Part shown: in pieces, positions 1-5,275 of the stretch | How positions within the stretch are numbered: position 1 is the stretch's first letter | Layout of the letters: each line of letters starts with the position of its first letter | Origin: Pseudomonadota bacterium | GTDB lineage: Bacteria; Pseudomonadota; Alphaproteobacteria; Rhizobiales; Xanthobacteraceae | Direction of reading: 5' to 3' | Assembly (NCBI GenBank): GCA_023405565.1 | Contig: JAEXXW010000194.1 | Span: 1 to 5,275, forward strand | DNA length: 5,275 nucleotides | Made by a program: the position numbers and the translations under genes | The notes under the pieces: model-generated | Seen by the model: the letters and a program-made list of their open reading frames with translations, nothing else | Database searches by the model: none | What the model was told of the DNA's origin: nothing

Positions 1-1
1 C

Positions 2-385
2 GTCGGCGCCATCGTGGAGGGACGCGCCAACAAGATCGCCGACGATCTTGCGGCGGCCCAGAAGCTGAAGGACGAGACCGACACGGCCCTCGCGAATTAC
101 GAAAAGACGCTGGCCGACGCCCGCAACAATGCCCAGACGATCGCCGGGCAGACGCGCGACAAGCTGACGGCCGAGGCCGACGAGCGCCGCAAGATGCTCG
201 AAGGCAAGCTGCACGAGCGTCTGCAGGACGCGGAAAAGACCATCGCCCAGACCAAGACGGCGGCGATGTCGAATGTCCGCGGTATTGCGACCGACACTGC
301 TGCGGCAATCGTCGAGCGCCTGATCGGTAGCAAGCCCGATGCGACTTCGGTCAACAATGCCGTCGACCAGTCGATGAAGGGCTGA
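2..385 (+). CDS. atpG: F0F1 ATP synthase subunit b' (3' part, N-terminus outside window)
   Basis: Subunit b' (also named atpF2) pairs with subunit b to form the peripheral stalk that holds the F1 head against the rotating c-ring of ATP synthase at the inner membrane. The reading frame is already open at base 2 and runs 127 codons to a TGA. The visible part is almost entirely charged, Ala-rich coiled coil (for example DDLAAAQKLKDETD, then KLTAEADERRKMLEGKLHER), followed by the usual C-terminal segment with AAAIVERLIG. The N-terminal membrane helix and roughly the first 30 to 60 residues lie upstream of the window, so the gene is partial because of the window edge and not broken. A GTG at 14 is an internal Val codon, not a start. 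The b gene follows 12 bases later on the same strand, the normal order b'-b. The subunit call is firm; b' rather than a second b rests on position and sequence style. Confidence 0.93.
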   Translation, partial: VGAIVEGRANKIADDLAAAQKLKDETDTALANYEKTLADARNNAQTIAGQTRDKLTAEADERRKMLEGKLHERLQDAEKTIAQTKTAAMSNVRGIATDTAAAIVERLIGSKPDATSVNNAVDQSMKG

Positions 386-397
386 GGAGACGCGATC

Positions 398-880
398 ATG
401 TTCGAAGCAGAATTCTGGGTCGCGATTGCCTTTGTGATCTTCTTCGGCATCCTGCTGTATGTCGGGGTGCACAAGACGATTGCCGATACGCTCGACAAGC
501 GTCGTGCCCGCATCCAGTCGGAGCTTGAAGAGGCGGCGCGTCTGAAGGCCGAAGCCGTGGCATTGCTGGCCGAATACAAGCAGAAGACGGCTAATGCCGA
601 GAAGGAAGCGGCCGACATCATCGAGAGCGCGAAGGCCGATGCCGAGCGTCTCGCCGCCGAGGCGCATGCCAAGCTCGAGGATTTCGTGACCCGCCGCACG
701 CAAATGGCGGAAGCCAAGATCGCGCAGGCTGAAGCTCAGGCGCTGGCCGAAGTGCGCAGCGTTGCCGCTGAAGTCGCGGTCGGTGCTGCCGAAAAGGTGC
801 TGGCGCATACCGCCAAGGGTTCGGTCGCGGCGGACCTGATTTCACGCGGCATCGAAGATGTCAAAAAGAAGCTGAACTAG
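398..880 (+). CDS. atpF: F0F1 ATP synthase subunit b
   Basis: Subunit b is the other half of the ATP synthase stator stalk: one N-terminal membrane helix and a long cytoplasmic coiled coil that reaches F1 and the delta subunit. The 160-residue product has a normal length. Residues about 5 to 25 (EFWVAIAFVIFFGILLYVG) form the membrane helix. The family-typical junction with LDKRRARIQSELEEA follows, then heptad-like Ala/Glu/Lys coiled coil to about residue 125, and a C-terminal helix ending in VKKKLN. The ATG at 398 is chosen because a GAGGAG-type ribosome binding site (384-389) overlaps the b' stop codon and lies 8 bases upstream, giving tight b'-b linkage. It is the last gene of the F0 operon here, since a strong terminator begins about 25 bases after its stop. 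No key segment is missing. Confidence 0.97.
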   Translation: MFEAEFWVAIAFVIFFGILLYVGVHKTIADTLDKRRARIQSELEEAARLKAEAVALLAEYKQKTANAEKEAADIIESAKADAERLAAEAHAKLEDFVTRRTQMAEAKIAQAEAQALAEVRSVAAEVAVGAAEKVLAHTAKGSVAADLISRGIEDVKKKLN

Positions 881-904
881 GCTTCTGCGTCATGACCGGA
901 AATG

Positions 905-940
905 AAAGACGGTGGCTCATACTCTGAGCCACCGTTTTTC
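905..940 (+). terminator. Rho-independent terminator of the atp operon, probably bidirectional
   Basis: An 11-bp perfect stem pairs 909-919 with 925-935 around a 5-base loop (TACTC). It is followed on the plus strand by a T-run at 935-939, the classic intrinsic terminator layout, 28 bases after the atpF stop. On the minus strand the stem is followed by CTTTCATT, a weaker U-rich tail, and it lies 26 bases beyond the stop of the convergent lipoprotein gene. One hairpin may therefore serve both genes; the plus-strand function is the surer one. Confidence 0.9.
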
Positions 941-961
941 GTTTGATAGGTGATCCTTGCG

Positions 962-1615
962 TCAGCTCTGACGCGCGCGCTTGGGCGCGGGCTTCTTCTT
1001 CTCCTGCGATGCGCCCATCGGATCGAAGCCGACATAGATGACGTAGTTGTCGAAGGCCGCGTTTGGCGGCATCGGCACCGAGATGTTTTCCTCGATATGC
1101 GTGAATGCGACATGGGGCTGGCCTTCGACGACCGTCACCGGGATACGCTCCAACTTCGTGAAGATGGTTTTGGGTTGCATGCCCTCTTCCACGACAGCGT
1201 AGCGGATCGGAATATCCAGTGTGCCTGGCCCCCCTGCCGGGCCAAGGACGACACGGCCCTGCAGGCCGACACGCATCACCAGATTACCGCCGACACTTGA
1301 GCATTCGCGCGCTGTCTGGCCGATCGAAACCTGGTAGCGAAGCGCTGTTGCCGATGGATCGCGCGAGGCGGTGTTGATCGCGTAAGTGCCGGCGCCCTGG
1401 CGCAATTCGACATTGGGACAGCGTTCAAGATTGCCGGTGGAGCCGGTCGTGTCCGGATTGGGCGTCGCGCTGGCCATCGCCTGGCTGAGCGAAGCATCGC
1501 TTCCGCCGATGCCGGAGGAAGAACACCCGGCGACGAGCAGCGCGATTGCCGCGAACGGCGCAACGCGCAAGATACGATGCGAGATATGATGATTGTTGAT
1601 TGGTCCCCGACGCAT
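962..1615 (-). CDS. Uncharacterised lipoprotein
   Basis: I do not recognise a characterised family. From the chosen ATG the product has 217 residues. It starts with a basic N-region, a hydrophobic stretch (VAPFAAIALLVAGC) and a lipobox VAGC with the lipidated Cys at residue 31. Ser follows the Cys, which would suggest outer-membrane sorting under the E. coli rule. A Ser/Gly/Thr-rich linker runs to about residue 62, then a domain of alternating short hydrophobic runs that looks beta-rich (for example NLVMRVGLQGRVVLG and NYVIYVGFDPMG). It ends in a Lys/Arg/Pro-rich tail. Two further cysteines (66 and 105) could form a disulfide. The open frame extends to a TTG at 1621, but AAGG lies 8 bases before the ATG at 1615 and only 2 before the TTG, so ATG is preferred. 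It is convergent with atpF, and a possible promoter lies just upstream. Confidence 0.85.
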   Translation of the reverse strand: MRRGPINNHHISHRILRVAPFAAIALLVAGCSSSGIGGSDASLSQAMASATPNPDTTGSTGNLERCPNVELRQGAGTYAINTASRDPSATALRYQVSIGQTARECSSVGGNLVMRVGLQGRVVLGPAGGPGTLDIPIRYAVVEEGMQPKTIFTKLERIPVTVVEGQPHVAFTHIEENISVPMPPNAAFDNYVIYVGFDPMGASQEKKKPAPKRARQS

Positions 1616-1677
1616 ACTCAAAGCCTTGGCTCTCGTTGGCCCGGCCTCGTCCCGGGCGGCACCCCAAATGCGGCGTG

Positions 1678-1707
1678 ACTATAGCAAGTGAACCATGGCC
1701 GCCCCAA
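1678..1707 (-). promoter_or_regulatory. Candidate sigma-70-type promoter for the lipoprotein gene
   Basis: Read on the minus strand, TTGGGG (1702-1707) is followed after 18 bases by TATAGT (1678-1683). The -10 box matches 5 of 6 consensus bases; the -35 box is weak but keeps the TTG core. Transcription would start near 1671, giving a leader of about 55 bases. That leader contains a GC-rich inverted repeat (1639-1644 with 1652-1657, 6 bp, 7-base loop). This is pattern matching only; the gene could also be read from the upstream acetyltransferase transcript. Confidence 0.35.
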
Positions 1708-1727
1708 GGCATCGGGCGAATGTGTGG

Positions 1728-2306
1728 TTAATCGCCCTTCAGGCGGGCATAAAGCAGGTGGTCCTGCCACAATCCATTGATGCAGAGATATTCACGCGCA
1801 TAGCCCTCCCGCTTGAAGCCGGTCCGTTCCAGCAGCCGGATGGAGGGGGTATTGGTGGGGATGCAAGCGGCTTCGATGCGGTGCAACCGAAGGGCATCGT
1901 AGGCAAAGGGGATCAGGGCCGCGACGCCGCGTGTCATGTAGCCTTGGCCTGCGAAGGGTGCTCCGGTCCAGTAACCGAGGCTGCCGGCTTGAGCGACCCC
2001 GCGGCGGATATTGGTCAGCGTCAGGCCGCCCAGCAGAGCGTTATCGGATTTGCGGAACAGCAGAAAAGGGTAGGTCAGGTCGCCGCGCATGTCCTCATTG
2101 TAGCGCCGCAATCGCCGACGGAACGCGGGGCGGGTGAGGTCGTCCTCCGGCCAGGTCGGCTCCCAGGGTACGAGGAAATCGCGGCTCTTGTCCCGCAAGG
2201 CGGCCCATTCGCCGAAATCGGCCATTTGCGGCGCGCGCAGGAAGACGTTGTCGCCCTGCACGACGGGAAGCTGTTCGCTCACATGGATCGAACGAAAGAA
2301 GGCCAT
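1728..2306 (-). CDS. GNAT-family N-acetyltransferase, RimJ/RimL type
   Basis: This 192-residue protein transfers an acetyl group from acetyl-CoA to an amine. The RimJ/RimL branch acetylates N-termini of ribosomal proteins in E. coli, but many homologues have other or unknown targets. An N-terminal strand with VFLRAPQMADFGEWAALR opens the fold. The acetyl-CoA binding motif A is seen as LGYWTGAPFAGQGYMTRGV at residues 110 to 128, with the Q/R-x-x-G-x-G/A-type loop AGQGYM. The C-terminal half (LHRIEAACIPTNTPSIRLLE, then RTGFKREGYA and INGLWQDHLLYARL) follows the RimJ pattern closely, including the G-W-x-D-H segment. The ATG at 2306 has a weak GCGGA element 7 bases upstream. It starts 52 bases after the M16 peptidase stop on the same strand, so cotranscription is likely. 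I give no symbol because the substrate cannot be read from sequence. Confidence 0.92.
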   Translation of the reverse strand: MAFFRSIHVSEQLPVVQGDNVFLRAPQMADFGEWAALRDKSRDFLVPWEPTWPEDDLTRPAFRRRLRRYNEDMRGDLTYPFLLFRKSDNALLGGLTLTNIRRGVAQAGSLGYWTGAPFAGQGYMTRGVAALIPFAYDALRLHRIEAACIPTNTPSIRLLERTGFKREGYAREYLCINGLWQDHLLYARLKGD

Positions 2307-2358
2307 TGTCTTGTCCGCCCGCGCGCCATGTGCAGGCTTGAATCGTCAAAGACTAATA

Positions 2359-3630
2359 TCAGGCTGCGGCGCGTGCAAAATTCTCCACGATCCGCGCTGC
2401 GCTTTCCAGTCCGCGCCCCGGTCCAAGGCCTGCAACCGCCGGTCGGCTCCGGGCCAGCAATGCACGTCCGGCGGCCTGCGTGCTGTCCACCGTCACCGCT
2501 TCAATCTTGGCGATGATTTCCGACAATGGCAGAGGCCGGCCATAGATCATCATCTGACGCGCAAGCTGTTCGGCGCGGGCGCTGGAGCTTTCGAGTGCCA
2601 TCAGCAGACCGGCCTTCATCTGGGCCTTGGCGCGCGCCACTTCCGCTTCCGTGATTGTCGAGACCGCGCGATCAAGCTCGTCGATCACGACCTGCATCAG
2701 TTCGGGCGCATCGTTGTCGTCGGTGCCGGCATAGATGCCGAAAAAGCCGGTGTCGGAATAGGCCATGTGAAAGCTGGAGATGGTGTAGCAAAGGCCGCGA
2801 ATCTCCCGCACTTCCTGGAACAGTCGCGATGACATTCCGCCGCCCATGATGTTCGAGAACACCTGCAGGCTGAACAGCAACGGATCGCGTTGCGGCAACC
2901 CTTCCAGCGCCAGCGCCAGATGCGCCTGCTCGAGATCCTGCCGCTCGATGTGCTGACCACCGGCAAAGCGTGCCGCTTCCGGCGCGGGACCGGCCTCGCC
3001 GTTGAAACTTTCGAACAAGCGCGCCGCTTCATCGACAATCAGCTCGTGCGTCACAGAGCCCGACGCGGCGATGACCATGTCAGGGCCGCGATAATTGCGG
3101 GCGAGATACTGGCGCAAGCGATTGGCGTTGATCGACTTCACGCTTTCGCGGGTGCCAAGGATCGGACGTCCGATCGGCTGGCCGGGAAAGGCAACACGCT
3201 GCAAATGATCGAACACGATGTCATCGGGTGTGTCTTCGGCAGCGCCGATCTCCTGCATGATGACATTGTGTTCGCGCGTCAGTTCATCCGGATCGAAAGC
3301 CGGGTTGGCGAGGATGTCGGACAAGACGTCGAGCGCAAGCGGCACGTCCGGTTTCAGCACGCGCGCATAATAGGTCGTTGTTTCGACACTGGTTGCGGCA
3401 TTGAGATCGCCGCCGACGGCTTCGATCTCTTCGGCGATCTGGCGCGCGTTGCGGCGCTTCGTACCCTTGAAGGCCATGTGTTCGAGCAGATGCGCGATGC
3501 CGTGTTCATCGGCCATTTCGTCGCGGCTGCCTGCCCCGACCCATACGCCAAGCGATGCCGTTTCGAGATGCGGCATGGCGTCGGTGACGACGGTAAGACC
3601 GGAGGGCAGACGGGTCACTTCAACGCTCAT
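2359..3630 (-). CDS. M16-family zinc metallopeptidase (processing-peptidase-like)
   Basis: A pitrilysin/insulinase-family peptidase of the single-unit type (423 residues) related to the beta subunit of mitochondrial processing peptidase, which is thought to descend from such bacterial proteins. The inverted zinc motif HxxEH is present as H47-L-L-E50-H51, within HGIAHLLEHMAFKGT. The third ligand is E127 in NVIMQEIGAAED, exactly 76 residues after H51 as the family requires, so it should be active. The C-terminal domain carries GGGMSSRLFQEVREIRGLCY (about 263 to 282), with the conserved Arg and Tyr. No signal peptide is visible, so a cytoplasmic location is expected. The ATG overlaps the thrC stop as ATGA and is served by a strong AAGGAG site 7 bases upstream, inside the end of thrC. 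Its substrate is unknown. Confidence 0.95.
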   Translation of the reverse strand: MSVEVTRLPSGLTVVTDAMPHLETASLGVWVGAGSRDEMADEHGIAHLLEHMAFKGTKRRNARQIAEEIEAVGGDLNAATSVETTTYYARVLKPDVPLALDVLSDILANPAFDPDELTREHNVIMQEIGAAEDTPDDIVFDHLQRVAFPGQPIGRPILGTRESVKSINANRLRQYLARNYRGPDMVIAASGSVTHELIVDEAARLFESFNGEAGPAPEAARFAGGQHIERQDLEQAHLALALEGLPQRDPLLFSLQVFSNIMGGGMSSRLFQEVREIRGLCYTISSFHMAYSDTGFFGIYAGTDDNDAPELMQVVIDELDRAVSTITEAEVARAKAQMKAGLLMALESSSARAEQLARQMMIYGRPLPLSEIIAKIEAVTVDSTQAAGRALLARSRPAVAGLGPGRGLESAARIVENFARAAA

Positions 3631-5042
3631 GCGGCAGCTCCTTCACGCGCGGCCCGGGAGGCCGCCAACACAAATTTTTCAACCTGCATCTGATCGGACG
3701 GCAGCTTCGTGATGTGCTCCTTCCGCTCGTTGAGATCGGACAGCCAGTTTGGCAGCGGCGGGCGTTCGCCGCAGGCGGCCTCAACAGCATCCGGGAATTT
3801 CGCCGCATGTGCGGTGGACAGGACGACCATCGGCAGCGAGGGATCGCGCGGCTCCTTCTCGGCGACGGCAATGCCGATCGCGGTATGCGGATCGATGAAC
3901 CCGCCGGTCTCGCGCAGCGCCGTCCGGATGGTGGATGCAACCTCGTCCTCGTCGGCACGGCCTGCAGCAAAGCCGGCGCGAATCTGTGACAGCGGCCCGC
4001 TGGCCACTTCGAAACGCTTCGATTGCGCGAAATTGTTCATGAGTGCGGCGACAGCCTTGGCATCGCGGCCATAGGCCTCGAACAACAGGCGCTCGAAATT
4101 CGACGACACCTGGATGTCCATCGATGGCGAGGACGTCGCAACCACGTCGCGCGGTTCGTAAGCGCCGGTCGCAAGGGTGCGGACCAGGATATCGTTGACG
4201 TTGGTGGCGATCATCAAACGGTCGACCGGAAGCCCCATGTGGCGGGCGACGTGACCGGCGAAGATGTCGCCGAAATTGCCGGTCGGCACTGTGAAAGCGA
4301 CTTTGCGATGCGGTGCGCCGAGCGCAACCGCAGCCGTGAAATAATAGACGGCCTGGGCCACGATGCGTGACCAATTGATCGAGTTCACGCCGGCGAGCCG
4401 GACGCGATCGGCAAAGGCGTGATGATTGAACATCGCCTTCACCAGCGCCTGGCAATCATCAAAGGTGCCGTCGATGGCGACAGCGTGGATGTTGGCGTCG
4501 TCCGCCGAGGTCATCATGCGGCGCTGCACGTCGGACACGCGGCCATCGGGAAACAGAACGATGAGATCAATCCGATTGCGTCCCCGGAAGGCTTCGACCG
4601 CCGCACCGCCGGTGTCGCCTGAGGTCGCAACGACGATGGTGACGCGCTCGCCGCGTTGCTCCAGCGCGTAATCCATCAGGCGCGCCAGGAACTGCATCGC
4701 CAGATCCTTGAAGGCAAGCGTCGGACCGTGGAACAGCTCGAGCAGGAACAGGTTGGGCCGCAACTGCGAAATCGGCGTCACGGCCGGATGCCGGAAGGTG
4801 CCGTAAGCCTCACGCGCGATGCGCGAGAGATCGGAAACAGATATCTGATCGCCGGTGAAAGGGCGAATCACCTCGACAGCGACTTCCGCATAATCGCGTC
4901 CGGCAAAACCGGCGATCGTTTCGGCCGAAAGCTGCGGCCAGGATTGCGGCACATAAAGTCCGCCGTCGCGCGCGAGGCCCGCGAGTGTGACATCGATGAA
5001 GCCAAGCGGCGGGGCTTCTCCACGGGTCGAAACGTACAGCAA
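3627..5042 (-). CDS. thrC: Threonine synthase
   Basis: ThrC is the PLP-dependent enzyme that converts O-phosphohomoserine to threonine and phosphate, the last step of threonine synthesis, in the cytoplasm. The 471-residue length fits the longer (E. coli/yeast-like) class. The N-terminus YVSTRGEAPPLGFIDVTLAG is typical of the family. The PLP Schiff-base lysine is K112 in HGPTLAFKDLAMQF. SGDTG (141-145) and PTGNFGD (253-259) form cofactor-binding loops, and NSINWSRI (220-227), SPSMDIQVSSNFERLLF (305-321) and STAHAAKFPDAV (409-420) are further conserved blocks. The start is a TTG at 5042 with GAGGA 6 bases upstream; no ATG is available close by, and MLYVSTRGE matches the expected family N-terminus. 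It overlaps the M16 peptidase gene by 4 bases. All key motifs are intact. Confidence 0.97.
   Translation of the reverse strand: MLYVSTRGEAPPLGFIDVTLAGLARDGGLYVPQSWPQLSAETIAGFAGRDYAEVAVEVIRPFTGDQISVSDLSRIAREAYGTFRHPAVTPISQLRPNLFLLELFHGPTLAFKDLAMQFLARLMDYALEQRGERVTIVVATSGDTGGAAVEAFRGRNRIDLIVLFPDGRVSDVQRRMMTSADDANIHAVAIDGTFDDCQALVKAMFNHHAFADRVRLAGVNSINWSRIVAQAVYYFTAAVALGAPHRKVAFTVPTGNFGDIFAGHVARHMGLPVDRLMIATNVNDILVRTLATGAYEPRDVVATSSPSMDIQVSSNFERLLFEAYGRDAKAVAALMNNFAQSKRFEVASGPLSQIRAGFAAGRADEDEVASTIRTALRETGGFIDPHTAIGIAVAEKEPRDPSLPMVVLSTAHAAKFPDAVEAACGERPPLPNWLSDLNERKEHITKLPSDQMQVEKFVLAASRAAREGAAA
3638..3643 (-). promoter_or_regulatory. Ribosome binding site of the M16 peptidase, inside thrC
   Basis: On the minus strand the sequence reads AAGGAG, a full Shine-Dalgarno match, 7 bases before the ATG at 3630. 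It lies within the last codons of thrC, so ribosomes ending thrC can restart at once. This fixes the peptidase start codon. Confidence 0.85.
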
Positions 5043-5197
5043 TGGCGGTCCTCAAACCCGCCGCACACGGTCGAGGCCGCCAGCGGGGAAGAAACAAGTC
5101 TTTGATTTAACGAAGGGATTTCCCGAAATCCGGGAAAGCCGGGCAGTGCTATAGAGTAGTGGTTCGGGGTGATTTCCACAAGGAAGTGGACGCCGCC
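5043..5197 (-). other. Spacer between the SURF1-like gene and thrC, with two inverted repeats
   Basis: This 155-base spacer has no convincing gene. Two perfect inverted repeats are visible: TCCAC/GTGGA (5175-5179 with 5186-5190, 6-base loop), starting 7 bases after the upstream stop, and TTTCCCG/CGGGAAA (5119-5125 with 5131-5137, 5-base loop). Neither is followed by a T-run on the minus strand, so neither is a standard terminator. I could not find a well-spaced -35/-10 pair; CTATAG near 5150 and TTAAAT (5105-5110) are only -10-like. No leader peptide rich in Thr or Ile codons is visible, so a thr-type attenuator is not supported. Confidence 0.5.
5049..5053 (-). promoter_or_regulatory. Ribosome binding site deciding the TTG start of thrC
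   Basis: GAGGA on the minus strand lies 6 bases before the TTG at 5042. It supports this rare start codon over any downstream choice, because the residues right after it already belong to the conserved ThrC N-terminus. Confidence 0.75.
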
Positions 5198-5275
5198 TTA
5201 AGTGGTTTTATGATACCAGTTTCGGGCCGCCCACACGCCAAAAACGCCGGCCAGGGCGGCGGCAAGGCCAAACCA
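5198..5275 (-). CDS. C-terminal end of a probable SURF1-family cytochrome oxidase assembly protein (partial)
   Basis: The minus strand is open from the window edge through 25 codons to a TAA at 5198-5200. The peptide begins WFGLAAALAGVFGVWAAR and ends NWYHKTT: a hydrophobic helix followed by a short polar, mostly basic tail. SURF1 proteins end in a second membrane helix beginning with a T-W-F-G/A-L-A motif, and this matches well. SURF1 assists haem a insertion in aa3-type cytochrome c oxidase at the inner membrane. As I recall, thrC lies downstream of the cox gene cluster in Bradyrhizobium and relatives, which supports the call. Only 25 residues are visible, so another protein with a C-terminal membrane helix cannot be excluded. 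The gene is cut by the window edge; most of it lies beyond base 5275. Confidence 0.7.
   Translation of the reverse strand, partial: WFGLAAALAGVFGVWAARNWYHKTT

Noticed and set aside
14..16. GTG as a start codon for the first gene
   Set aside because: The frame is open to the window edge and the residues before it (VGAI) continue the b' protein; the GTG is an internal Val codon.
97..717. Minus-strand open frame across the atpG-atpF junction (206 codons)
   Set aside because: It is a Ser/Ala-rich mirror of two coiled-coil stator genes, a common artefact of repetitive Ala/Glu/Lys codons.
1616..1621. TTG at 1621 as the lipoprotein start
   Set aside because: The AAGG element is only 2 bases from this TTG but 8 bases from the ATG at 1615, which is the better start.
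1695..2516. Long plus-strand open frame opposite the acetyltransferase (273 codons)
   Set aside because: It lies antisense to a gene with clear GNAT motifs. Its product shows no recognisable domain, and such frames are expected in GC-rich DNA opposite real genes.
2890..3693. Long plus-strand open frame opposite the M16 peptidase (267 codons)
   Set aside because: It is antisense to an intact M16 gene whose zinc motif and spacing are exact. Its own product is Arg/His/Asp-rich with no domain pattern, so it is a shadow frame.
4868..5179. Minus-strand frame starting at a GTG before thrC, considered as a leader peptide
   Set aside because: It has no run of Thr or Ile codons, no good ribosome binding site, and runs far into thrC out of frame. 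It does not look like an attenuator leader.
1..5275. Defence island, mobile element, CRISPR array, tRNA or prophage
   Set aside because: No cassette, terminal repeat, transposase, repeat array or RNA gene pattern was seen on either strand; the genes are core metabolism with uniform GC-rich codon use.

Overview
This window looks like ordinary chromosomal DNA from a high-GC alphaproteobacterium, most likely order Hyphomicrobiales and close to Bradyrhizobium, Rhodopseudomonas or Afipia. The evidence is the pair of distinct F0 stator subunits b' and b (typical of photosynthetic bacteria and alphaproteobacteria), a SURF1-like tail upstream of thrC, and the thrC - M16 peptidase - GNAT order, which from memory sits near the ATP synthase genes in Bradyrhizobium. 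No database search was possible, so the genus is an inference.

The layout is two convergent transcription units. On the plus strand, the 3' end of the F0 operon enters from the left: the C-terminal part of subunit b' (2-385), then complete subunit b (398-880). A strong hairpin with a T-run (905-940) ends this unit. Everything else is on the minus strand and reads right to left: the last 25 codons of a probable SURF1-type cytochrome oxidase assembly protein (5198-5275), a 155-base spacer, threonine synthase thrC (3627-5042), an M16 zinc peptidase (2359-3630) overlapping thrC by 4 bases, a RimJ/RimL-type GNAT acetyltransferase (1728-2306), and an uncharacterised lipoprotein (962-1615) that runs towards the same hairpin from the other side.

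Subunits b' and b together form the peripheral stalk of F1F0 ATP synthase. ThrC makes threonine from O-phosphohomoserine and appears translationally coupled to the processing-peptidase-like M16 protein. The acetyltransferase follows 52 bases later and is probably cotranscribed. The lipoprotein is separated by 112 bases that contain a plausible promoter, so it may be expressed on its own. All full-length genes have intact motifs and expected lengths. I see no mobile element, CRISPR array, RNA gene, frameshift or sign of recent transfer, and no clear new system. The least explained items are the lipoprotein and the hairpin-containing spacer in front of thrC.
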